Origin: Porphyra umbilicalis
Lineage: Eukaryota; Rhodophyta; Bangiophyceae; Bangiales; Bangiaceae
Assembly (NCBI GenBank): GCA_002049455.2
Contig: KV918842.1
Span: 186,001-250,000, forward strand
Direction of reading: 5' to 3'
Length of the DNA: 64,000 nt
Both the position numbers and the translations under genes were made by a program. The notes below the pieces were generated by a model. The model was not told the DNA's origin, did not search any database, and saw only the letters and a list, made by a program, of their open reading frames with translations. Shown piece by piece: positions 10,093 to 19,893 of this stretch. The first letter of the stretch is position 1; each line of letters opens with the position of its first letter.

Positions 10093-11100
10093 GTGCGGAC
10101 TTTGTGGGGGGGCCTGGGCCAGGTGTTCGGCGCCTCGCGCCTCTTCTCAACGCATGGGGTCACCATCGCCAACGGCGTGCACGATAGTGTGCCGGGGCTA
10201 TCTTTCCCGGTCTTCGTGACCAACTTTGGCGCGCGCGAGGTCTTCCTCCGGCAGAGGGCCAACGTCGGCTACGTCGAGCTGCTGACGACAGGCGTCGTAC
10301 AGGTTCCCCCCGGGGCACCAACCGGTACACCGCCCGCCCCGGGCTTCACGCCGGCCACGGCCGCCGAGGGCGTCGTGGCGGCGGTGTCAAGCACCCGAGA
10401 CGACCCCGCGCCGGGGCGGAGCCTGGATCCGGCGACGGCCGCGGGCAGTAGGGCTGCGACTCCCACGCGACCCAGGGACCCGGGCGAAGAAGGCGCCGTG
10501 GCGGCCGCAGCGCTGCCCTCGTCCCCCCCGCAAGTGGAGGACGTGGACCTTCCGGGCGTCGACCCTACGCTGCACACCCGGATCCTCCGCATGCTGGACA
10601 AGCACAAGGCAATGTGGACGGGCCAGGCGCTCGGCGTCATCAAAGCAACCCAGCACCGTATCGACCTCAACGCCGGCGCCCGGCCCGTCCGGTTCGCGTC
10701 GCTCCGCGCGGGGCACACGCCGAGGGAGGCCGAGACGGCCAAGGTCAGGCGGCAGCTGGAGGCGGACGTCGTCGAACCGACGTCGTCGGAATGGGGCTTC
10801 CCGGTCGTGCTCGTCCCCAAAAAGGACGGCACCCTCCGCTTCTGTGTCGATTATCGACTTCTGAACGTCGTCACCAAGAAGGACTCGTACCTGCTGCCCC
10901 GGATGGACGAGTGCATTGACAGCCTCGGCGAGGCAAGCATCTTCTCGACGTTGGATTGCAACGCCGGCTACTGGCAGGCTGCCATCGCACCCGAAGATCG
11001 GGAGAAGACGGCTTTCGTGTGCCACGAGGGCGCGTGCCAGTACAAGCGGACGCCGTTCGGCCTAACAAACGACCCGGCGACATTCCAGCGGGCGCTTGAC
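10093..11100 (+). pseudogene. Gypsy pol: reverse transcriptase N-terminal half
   Basis: This has typical Ty3/gypsy reverse transcriptase blocks: FPVVLVPKKDGTLRFCVDYR (nt 10799-10858), then LLPRMDECIDSL, FSTLDCNAGYWQ and TPFGLTNDPATFQRALD at the end. It breaks at 11100, where an inverted copia-family LTR fragment is inserted. The polymerase core resumes at 11732 with the YLDD box. The frame is the same as that of the protease segment. Confidence 0.92.
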
Positions 11101-11731
11101 TGTTGAAAAGGTCAAAAACCAAGGACGCCACATGGCCGGTGTGACTGGCCTGGGGAGCTGAACATCACCAGTTCAACACTTCCCCCAGCTCCTCAGGGCC
11201 AAGCTCGTCTGACCCACGACTCGGAAATGCCTCACCTGCAAATTCCTCCGTCCCCCCCTGGGGCGCAGCCGTGGCGAATCTCGAACCCGCGACCTCTCAG
11301 AACTAAATCCAGCGCGAGCTGGGCCCATAACCTGTAAAATGAGCGGGAATTGGATGGATGCGTTGCTTTACTCGTGAGCGGTGTGAGGCGCGAGGCCAGC
11401 AGGCTCTTAAACCCTCCGTGTGCCTCTCTCGCCACGTTCTGCCGGCGCACTCCCCTGCCAGCGCAGTGCTCCCTCCCTTGAAGGGTACATGCTCTCGCCA
11501 CCCCACGAATCGCGACGCCCCTCGATGACCCCACGCGAATCTCCCCGAGCTCAGCTTCAAAAGGAGCTGCCCTCAATATACAAGTACAAGTAATTACATC
11601 ACACACATACAGCAATGCATGACAATGGCACAGCCAAACAAGCCGATGACCGCATAAGTACTCCCGGGATTAGCCAGGCAGTCGGCGATAACTCCGACTT
11701 ACCTGCGCGGGCTTGGAGGGTTGCCTCAATA
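11101..11731 (-). mobile_element. Miniature copia-family LTR element inside the gypsy reverse transcriptase
   Basis: Read on the minus strand, this 631-bp insert has a 399-bp LTR homologous to the outer copia LTRs (11731 to 11333). Then come the same primer binding site (11332-11318), about 140 bp of unrelated leader, and a GGGGGAAG purine tract (about 11187-11180). It ends with a 79-bp segment that begins TGTTGA and ends TCAACA. The flanks TTGAC (11096-11100) and TGGAC (11732-11736) look like a 5-bp duplication with one change. It encodes nothing and resembles a TRIM-type non-autonomous element with a degenerate 3' end. Confidence 0.8.
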
Positions 11732-13010
11732 TGGACATCATCCTCTCCGGGGTGAAGTGGCAAAGCTGCCTCATCTACCTCGACGATGTCATCGTGTACT
11801 CCAAGACGGAGGAGGAACACGTTGGCCACGACGACCGCGTTCTGCGCCTGCTTCGCGACGCGGGAGTGACACGCCGCCTGACCAAGTGCCGGTTCTATTG
11901 TAAGACCGTGGAGTACGTCGGGCACGAAACCAAGCCGGGCCTGCTCGGCGTGATAGACGCGCACACACGCGCCCTGCGCGAGGCGCACATCCGCACGACC
12001 CGCACGCAAGTGCGGAGCGTCGTGCGGATGTGCAACGTCTTCCGCCGGTTCGTGCCGAACTTCGCAAGGATGGTGGCGCCATTGACGGTTCCACGGGGTC
12101 CACGGCCCCTGTCATGGTGCCCCCTGCCACGCCATTGCAGCAGCAGGCGTTCGACCGCCTCGAGGAGGCCCTCACGACCCCGCCGGTCCTCGCACCCCCG
12201 CGGCGCGGGCGGAAGTACGTCCTCGACGTGGACGCGTGCGGAACGCAAGTGGGCGCCGCCCTGCTGCAAGAGCAAGACGACGGGAAGCTCCAGCCGGTCG
12301 CGTATATCAGTCGGCGGCTGGCAACGAACGAGCTCCCCTACGGGGTCACGGAGAAGGAGTGCCTCGCAGTCGTCTGGGCGTCGCTCAAGCTCCGCCTCTA
12401 CCTCGAGGGTGATCGTTTCCTCGTGCGCACGGACCACGACTGCCTGCGGTGGATCCTCAACATCGAGGGGTCGGGGAATCCCCGCTTGGCACGCTGGCGC
12501 CTTCGCCTAATCGAGTTGGAGTTCGACGTCGCCTGCAAGCCGGGGATGACGCACTACATGGCCGACAGCATCTCCCGCCTGGAGTCCGGGTCCAGCGACG
12601 AGACCGCGTTTGACGACGCGGTCCCCGTCTTTGCCGTGCGGGCCAACACGGTCCGGGGGCTCGACGCCGCCAACTACGTTGGCGGCCCTACGGTCCGTGG
12701 CATTAACCGCGACGCCGTGCTCTCGGCCCAAGCCGGCTACGGGTACTGCAAGGAGATCGTGAAGGCCCTGAGCGACTGGCGGCGCATCCCGTTCTTCGAG
12801 GACCCCGATGGGGTCCTCCGGCGACGCGCGGCGCCCGATGGCGCCCACCAGGTGGTGGTCCCAACTTCCTTGCAGGAGCTGGTCCTCCATCTGGAGCACG
12901 ACGCGACCCTCGCCAGGCACCCTGGGGAGTCCCGCATGTATGCGGCGATGCGGCGGTACTACTACTGGGTGGGGATGTTGGCCGACGTCGTCTCCTATGT
13001 TAGGAAAATG
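11732..13010 (+). pseudogene. Gypsy pol: reverse transcriptase C-half, RNase H and integrase zinc finger
   Basis: The catalytic box IYLDDVIVYS lies just after the insertion (about 11772). A frameshift near 12090 moves the coding frame. RNase H blocks follow: VLDVDACGTQVGAALLQ (about 12220), AYISRRL, EKECLAVVWA and LVRTDHDCLRWI. The integrase HHCC finger starts near 12896 (HDATLARH) and its CDSC half is reached only after a second shift near 13006. The order is that of Ty3/gypsy pol (RT-RNase H-integrase). Confidence 0.9.
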
Positions 13011-14115
13011 CGACAGCTGTGCCCGGCAGCGCGTGCGCCCTCTGGCGCGGCGCTCGCCCCTAACTCTGTTCCCCGCCACCATGCTCTTCCAGGACATTGC
13101 TGTGGACCTCTACGGGCCCCTCGAGCGAACGGCAGCCGGCCACCGGTTCATTCTGGTGATCACCGATCGATTCACCAAGCTGGTGCGCGCCATCCCGATG
13201 GACGGTACGCCGGCGGTGGACTACGCCTCGGCCGTCCTGGACTACTGAGTGGGCGCTTATGGTCCGCCGGACCGGCTGCTCTCGGACGGGGGACCCCAGT
13301 TCACCAGCCACTTCTGGGGCCAGGTTTGCAACCAGCTCTTCATCGAGCCTAAGGTGCCGTCGCCGTCACACCCGCAGACGAACGGGCAGACGCAGCGGTT
13401 CAACCGCACGATGCATACGATCCTAAACCACTACGTGGCGGAGCATCCGCGGTCCTGGGACCAACTTCTTGGGGCCCTGACGCTGGCGTACAACAGCCGC
13501 CCCCACCGTAGCACCGGGGTTGCCCCGCTGGAACTGGTCAACCCCATGGGGGTATCCAGCTGGGCTTTCAAGGACATCCCCAAGTCCGGGGCGTACCCCA
13601 TCACGGCGCAACGCGGCACCGCCGCCGAGAAGTTGGCCCAAGCCACCCTCCTGACCCGCCTCGTGCAGCTCATCCCGCAAATGCGGGCAACGCTCAAGGC
13701 GCCACAGGGGCGCTACAAGCGCGACCACGACAAGCGCCTCGCGCTGCGCGCGGAGAAGCTCACCGCGGGAGGCTGCGCGTGGCTGCGCGACCATGCCAAC
13801 GAGGAGGGTGCCGGTGGCACGTAAACACACGTCGCCGGCGGACCGCATCGCGTGGTCACCACGGACGGCCCGACGGTCCTCGTGAACGTGGACAGGGAGC
13901 ACCGCCGTGAGAACGTCGCGCACGTCGTCCGCGCCTCGGGCACGGCCGCCGAGTCCACTGCCCAACACCCCGCCTTACGGGCAGCGCGCTCCTTACATGG
14001 GGCGGAGGCCGACGGCCAGCGGTACGCCGTGGACCGCATCGCGGACCACGCGACGCTGCCCGACGGCACCATCTGGGTCCAGGTCTACTGAACCGGATAC
14101 CCGCAGCCCACCTGA
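13007..14115 (+). pseudogene. Gypsy pol: integrase core and chromodomain-like end
   Basis: One frame carries the integrase core. The catalytic Asp is in DIAVDLYGPL (about 13095) and in LLSDGGPQFTS (about 13274). In PQTNGQTQRFNRT (about 13375) the third catalytic residue, normally Glu, reads Gln. A chromodomain-like end YAVDRIADH...IWVQVY (about 14022-14088) follows. Four stops interrupt the frame: TGA at 13246, TAA at 13822 and TGA at 14089 and 14113. The last two fall where chromodomains have their conserved Trp residues (before GYP, and after T). The frame drifts off after about 14190. Confidence 0.85.
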
Positions 14116-14537
14116 ATGGACGCCGCGGACGCCCCGCACGAGACGCTGCGCGTCTACCTGCGCCGCGCCGCGCGCTTGGGGCTGCTCCACACGTCCGCCG
14201 ACCCGCCGCCGGCGGTCCCGCAAGACGCGGCTCCCGACGGCCGCGCCGCCTCGGGCGGCGCCGCCACGCCGCCCCCGGCCATCCGTGCCGGACCCCTTGG
14301 GTCGGCGCGGTGGCCGGGCGCGGCGGGGGGGGGGGGGTGGGGTTTTTTGGGGTTTTGGGGCCTTGGGGCCGTCGTGGTGGGGGGGGAATGCGTACCAGCG
14401 GCCAAGCAGTGGCGGGGCCACGACGGGCAGCGGACGCTCAGTGGTATTAAGAGCAAGCCCACGGCTTGATTCTACGGCGGACGACGACCTAACGCCGTCG
14501 GACTAAGCGCCACACGTACGGGGCCAGGGCGATGCCC
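14116..14537. other. Non-coding G-rich spacer of the gypsy element
   Basis: Just after the chromodomain remnant the sequence becomes low complexity: 14325-14400 has G runs and alternating GGGG/TTTT blocks that could form a quadruplex. The open frames seen here on both strands are compositional. The antisense ORF ends at 14538 just to the right. Confidence 0.5.
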
Positions 14538-17500
14538 TCAGTCGTGACGACGATACCCCCATTCGTGAACAGGGCCTCTCGCCTTGCGTAGGTCGCGCCG
14601 CAGGGCGGCGTGAAACCGCTTCGCCCGCGTCCACGGGGACTTCAGGCACGGGGGGACGTCGGCGTCGAGCGCGATGCGGCCGTACTCGACCATAGCGGCG
14701 GTGATCTCGCAGGGCCCCAAATCGGACCAGTTGATGGACGGGTCGTACCTGAACAAGGCAACAACCTGCCCGGACGTCAGCGAGTCCCGCCACTCCGTGG
14801 CCGTCACAGGGGTAGGGGGCGTCCACGTCGCGGACAACCACCAATCGTAGGCGACCTCCGGTTGCCCCGGAACGGGGGTCACGACGGGGCCCGCAACCCC
14901 CAGCTCCATCGGCGCCATGGCGAGACCGTCGTTGGCGGGGACGGCATCCCAGCGCGCGGGGCGCGGACCGGCGGGCGCCGCGGCTTCGCCGGCGGGGCGG
15001 TACTCGGACCGCCCGTAGCACCCGCCGCTTGCGCCGCCATCGCGGCCCTGGCCGCCGTCGAAGGGCCATGCGGGCTCGTAGGGGCCGTCGGCCATATAGC
15101 CACGGCCATCACTCGGACCGGCCGCCGACCACACGCGGTCGTCCAGCACGTCGGCACGGCGGCCGGGGCCGCCCTCCCAGCGTTCGTCGTGGTCACGACG
15201 GGGGGCAGCGGCGCCGCCGCCCGACTCGGACGCCCACCCGCGCCCGGGCCGGTCACCGGCAGTGTCGGCGTGGTCGCCGCACCACGTCGCGTCCAAGCGC
15301 TCGCCGTGAGCCGTGCCGGCCCTGTCCTCGCGGACCGCCGCGCGCGGGCCTTACTCGGCGCTGCCGGCAAACGTCGATGCGGAGAAGCCTCGGGGGTAGG
15401 CGTCGGGAGCTCCGGGGTCGCCGGCACTGGCCTCCTCCTCATCAGGGGCTGAGGTGGATAAAGTTGAGCTAGATATATCCGCACAGTATACTCGGATATA
15501 TCCAGATTCATGCCGTAGCTGCGTATTGTTAATGTACTCTGTCCATGCACCGACGATTATAATGTGCCTTAATAACTCTCTGAGGTCAGGATATAATGTA
15601 ATCAGAGTGGCGATACTTTGCCTGAGTTTATCCGACTCCCGGAATCGGCTGTGCGCTACAACAACAGTCTGGGGCAGCCCTTGCGACGCCGCAGGCGAAC
15701 AAGATGCCAATGTTGGCTACCAGATATGCGATAGGGGCTGGACCTTCGCAACTAAGAGAGAAATGTGTCTGGCACACCTGAGCCGGATGCCCGGACCACG
15801 ACGTGAAGGTGTTTGGGTATCCGCAGCATGATCCTATCCCCTTCGCGTAAGGAGCAGCCCTGCCGTCCTGCTTCTCGTCGCATAAAAACTGCGCCTCTTT
15901 GCTGTCACAACACCCTCCAGCGTCGACCACTGTTGCACCCCGACGAGCGCTCATCGTGACTTGGAGAGCACTGCCCGCAGCACCACAAATCTTTCTGTGT
16001 CCGACAACGAGATTGTAGCTTTTAGTTTGCACGCTGGAATTGTGCAGGTACACCATACCACTCCAGTTTCCCAGGAGATTGAGACCACCTCAAAACGTAC
16101 GTTGGCTGGCGCTAGACTGTGTTGGCGGCGTCGTCGGACAACCTCTCGTTGGTACATGCGTCGATCCCTATTTGCGCAGCAGTGTCCTCCTACGGAATAT
16201 ACTCACTCTAGGTACACAGATTATAATCGAAATCGGAGCGATAACATATCCGAATATAATGCTGATCCTGAATCCGACCGACGAGGTCAGATCCGAATCC
16301 AGATACATGATATCATCAAAAACTCAAATCTGAGTGCACGTCAGCGCAACTGGAGTATATTCAGATTCTATGAAAAGTGACAGATTCAAAAGCCCCTGCT
16401 CCTCATCCCCCTCGGGGTCCCGGGGCCCCGGGCGGTGGGGCACAGGTAGAGCCGGGCCGCCGCGCGCCATGTCGGCGTGGCGCCGCTTCCGCGCACGGTA
16501 CGCGGCCGACGCGGCCGCCTTCCCCGTCGACGGCGGAACGGCGTCCGGGTCGGACGAGGTGAAGCCGGCCGGTATCGCCCATGGCTCCGTCGTCACGGGC
16601 AACGCCCGCGGGGCGACGTCCGCAAGCCGCGGCTCCGCGAGCATGACCCCCAACGGGGCCTGCGGCGACCGCAAGACGTTCACGACGCGGACGTAGTGGC
16701 GCCGGCCGTCCGCCACGGTACCCACTTTGTGGGGCAGCAGGGTGCTGGGGGCTTGACGGGTGGTATCGTGGTGGTAGGGCAGTAGGTCATGGACGGCCGC
16801 CCAGGGCACCGCCCTCACGATGGCGTCGTACTCCTCCAAGGCGTCGGCGGCACCGCTGTCGCCCGGCGCGAGGTCGTCGACCTTGAACTTCCGCGTCAAG
16901 TCGTAGTAGCACGGCGGCGGCTCGAAGACGCGGTGCGTCTCACGGTACGCGCGCAGCAACCCCGACACGATGTCGGCCGTCAGAATGACGTAGGCCGTGC
17001 CCTGGATGGGGTGGCAGGGGGACGCCTGGAGCAGCGACTGCTCCTGGTGCACAACGGGCGGGTACTCGTACGTCAGCTGCCGCGGCGTCGCACACCGCGT
17101 GGCCATTGCCGGCGGCAAGGGAGCACGCGCCGGCGTCAAGGCAATTCCGGAACGGACGGAGAGGAAGATGGCCCCGTGCCCCGCCCGTCGGGCGCTTCCG
17201 AGCTCTCCGCGCGCGAGGCGCGCGGCCTCCAACGCCAAGTCCGTCGGGGCGGTCGCGGGGCCCACCGACGCCAAGGCGATCAGGGGGCCCACGCCGCCGA
17301 AGTTGGCAAGCGCCAAGGAGTGACAGAACGGGACCGCAGGGCGGTGGCGAGGGCGTGCGTGCCAGTCCTCAAGGTAGGCGGACTCCTCTTCGCCGGCGAC
17401 GAACGGGAGCTCGGCCGCGGGATGCGGGACCAAGAGCACCCGCCCCAGGTTGCACCGCGACATGCAGCGCAGCCACGCCGCGCTGTCTCCGACGGAGCGA

Positions 17501-18084
17501 ACGACTGAAGCGAAGTCACGCTCGGCCGCCGGCCGGGTACCGTAACCCGCCACCTTGGCGAACTCCTTGAAGGACGGCCACACGGCGGCTTCCTCGCCTG
17601 CGTCGTGGGGATGAGCCGGGAGGAAGACGTCACTGACGAGCGGCCAGTCGGCCGAGGCCACGGCCGGCCCCAGCGGGGCGAGCCACGCTCCGACGGCGGG
17701 CGGCGCCGGGCGTGGCGGGAGCGGGGGGGCCGACTGCCCCAATAGCGCCGGGCGCTCCTCCGGCACGACCGCAAGACCCCCGCTGGGGGAGGCAGCCGGG
17801 CAAGCCGCGGACTCGGCCCCGGCGCTGGCCGCGGCGGCGGCGCCCGCTGGGCGGAACGGTTTCCGCCACTCCCGGCCGTTCGGGTCGTACGGGAGCCGCA
17901 TACCCGGCGGCACCGACGGACGGACGAGGACGGTTGGGCGGCGACCGGGCGGTCCCGACGCGGGCGGCGCGACGGCCGCCGGCGCCGGCCCCAGAGCGGC
18001 GGCCGCCGTGGACGGGCACGCCAGGGGCGCGGGGGACGGAGCCCCGACGGGGCTGGCGGGGGGCGTCGCCGGGGACGGCTCCAT
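14538..18084 (-). CDS. Long antisense ORF of the gypsy element (unknown protein), split by a hAT-like insertion
   Basis: On the minus strand an ATG at 18084, just 16 bp inside the 3' LTR, opens a frame to 16407. A 956-bp element plus its duplicated 8 bp follows, and the frame resumes at 15442 in register and runs to 14538. Without the insert it is 861 codons with a single stop (TAA at 15351-15353). The N-terminus is Pro/Ala-rich; the middle (about residues 150-500) has balanced composition with Trp, His, Cys and Tyr, and the end is basic. I recognise no domain. Unlike the sense ORFs it has almost no disabling changes. Antisense genes between pol and the 3' LTR are known from some plant LTR elements. 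Confidence 0.6.
15443..16398. mobile_element. hAT-like non-autonomous DNA transposon (956 bp)
   Basis: The ends are CAGGGGCT and its reverse complement AGCCCCTG, flanked by a perfect 8-bp duplication CTCCTCAT (15435-15442 and 16399-16406). An 8-bp duplication with CAGGGG-type ends is characteristic of the hAT superfamily. The interior is clearly poorer in GC than the host element and carries GGATATATCC/ATCCGAATATA-type subterminal motifs at both ends. No transposase is encoded; the longest frame, 142 codons on the minus strand (15628-16056), is unrecognised. Confidence 0.85.
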
Positions 18085-18099
18085 CTCGGCCGAAGCGGA

Positions 18100-18747
18100 T
18101 GTAGTATTACGGGGCCTCCTATGCGCCACAGGGCCACCGCGGGGACGTCGGCGAAGACGGGGGACGCGGTCCCCGACGTGACGTGGCGACGCCAGCGGCG
18201 GTGGTGGCCGACGGGTCGGCGACGCGGGGGGCGGGGCGAGGGGGCGGCCCCGCTGCCCGGCTCACGCCACCCGGGGGAGCGTACTCGATTCGTCGCGCCC
18301 GGCACGCGGGCCCCGCGGGAGGCCGGATTGGCGCGCCCGAGAGGGCGCTGGCGCGCCCGAGAGGGCGCGGCAGGCGACGGCCGACCGGGCGCCACGCGGC
18401 GGGTGCAGCGCGTTGCGCGCTGGACGGTTTCTCCCCCTCGTCTGTTATGATCGCCTCGGGGGACTTGACATGCATGGAGGGAATTATCTGCATTGGTTGG
18501 TGACGGCCCGGGTCAATTCCCATTGGGGGATATTGGGCCCGGGCGACGGTTTCCGCCCTTTTAGGACGAAGGGCGACGACGGTGGGAGGCACCGTCGTCG
18601 CCGGCAAGTACACCGTGTCTTGATGTCTTGGCGTTTCGATCGGCCCGACTTCCCGGACCTCGAGTCCCATAGCGGGTGTCGCGCGAGCGGCTAAGACGGC
18701 CGTTACCTCCCTCCTTCTGAGGTAACCCCCTTGATTGTGGTACAACA
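18100..18747 (+). repeat. Gypsy 3' LTR
   Basis: This is the partner of 5545-6192. It starts TGTAGTATTAC and ends GGTACAACA, so it keeps the canonical TG...CA termini. It is followed by the second GTGTG duplication at 18748-18752 and then by copia gag. Only the short purine stretch GAAGCGGA precedes it, so the polypurine tract is weak or degraded. Confidence 0.92.
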
Positions 18748-18752
18748 GTGTG

Positions 18753-19887
18753 GGCAGCGTACCAGCGTGCGCAGCTCAAGAAGGAGAAGCTCTGGGCGGC
18801 GGTCGTGACGGACCGACCGGCATCTTGGTCCGACGACAAGATGTCCGACCCGGTGGTCAACGCGTGGGACGCCATTAATGAGGCGGCGCTGGCGACCATC
18901 CAGATGTCGGTCGAGCCCGTGCACCTCAACACGATCACGTCGGTGGACACGGCCAAAGAGGCGCGGGACGCGCTCAAGGTCATGCTCGAGGCGCGAGACA
19001 ACGCGCAGCTGCTGCGGCTCATGGACGAGCTGAGCAGCCTCAAGAAGGGCGGCGACGAGAACATCATCAAGTTTGCGTCGCGCGTCAAGATGCTCCGGGA
19101 CGAGCTCGCCATGCTCGGAAACCCGGTGGACGACAACACGCTTGCGCTGCGTGTCCTGGCAGGGCTCCCGGCAGAGTACGGGATGCTCAGGACGGTGTTG
19201 GAGAACAAGGACACTAAGCTCGTCATGTCGGACGTGACTGCTAAGCTGCTTCACGTCGAGCAGCGGAGGAGTTCTGTCGGCGCTTCCAAGCCTTCTGGCA
19301 GTGTCAAGTCAGAAGCCTTTGCGGCAGCGGCGCCTAAGAAGCCGTTTGACAAGAAGTCGGTCGTGTGCTTCTACTGCAACAAGAAGGGACACATGCAGCG
19401 CGACTACCACAAGAAGAAGGCGGACGAGGCCAAGGGCAAGGGCAAGCCCGGCGGGGGTGGCTGTGAAGGCGGTCACGGCGGCGGGCCCCACGCGGGTGCC
19501 GCTCTGGCCTACACTGCTTCTACTGGCAATTCCGGAAGCAGAAAGGCTCGCGGGAGCTCCCTGTGTTCATCACCTTGGGTGCTCGACTCTGGCGCAACCA
19601 ACCACATGGCCGCCGGGGATAAGGGCTTCACCGTCCGGACGGCGGGAAGCGGGGCCGAGGTCACCTTGGCCAAGGGCGAAAAGGTACCCATCAAGGGGCA
19701 CGGCCACGTCTCCATGGACGTTGGCAAGGGCAAAACCAAGACGCGCATGGTGCTCGGGGAGGCCATGCTGGTGCCGGACCTGACCAGCAACCTGCTCTCG
19801 GTTCGAGCGGTTGACCGCAATCGTGGTGCGGTAGTGTTCGTCGGGAACGCCTGTTACGTCCTCAGCGACGGGGATGCTGTCCATTAG
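18753..19887 (+). pseudogene. Copia gag and protease segment (continuation of 5480-5544)
   Basis: The frame continues the codon broken at 5544. The first 190 residues are a typical copia gag (UBN2-like helical region with ARDNAQLLRLMDELSSLK). A zinc knuckle near 19366 reads CFYCNKKGHMQRDY, so the fourth ligand, normally Cys, is Tyr. The protease signature WVLDSGATNHM is near 19578. Stops TAG (19885) and TGA (19891) separate it from the rest of pol in the same frame. The flanking basic, Gly-rich linker is usual for this family. Confidence 0.9.
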
Positions 19888-19893
19888 AGCTGA

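Larger units (their letters stand above)
5545..18747 (+). mobile_element. Ty3/gypsy (chromovirus-like) retrotransposon nested in copia gag
   Basis: Two 648-bp LTRs (5545-6192 and 18100-18747) start TGTAGTA. The element is flanked by a perfect 5-bp duplication GTGTG (5540-5544 and 18748-18752). The sense strand carries gag with a CCHC knuckle, protease, reverse transcriptase, RNase H, integrase and a chromodomain-like end. The antisense strand carries an ORF of about 860 codons. The element is dead: sense frames hold stops at 7998, 10090, 13246, 13822, 14089 and 14113, frameshifts near 12090 and 13006, and an LTR fragment in the reverse transcriptase. The LTRs differ at about 4 percent of sites by eye. 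Confidence 0.95.

Noticed and set aside
11272-11293. tRNA gene or SINE (T-arm-like sequence on the minus strand)
   Set aside because: Only a T-arm-like stem-loop is present; no matching acceptor, D-arm or anticodon arm could be folded around it.
11101-11731. Simple solo LTR
   Set aside because: The insert also contains the primer binding site and leader and a purine tract beyond the LTR, so it is more than a solo LTR.
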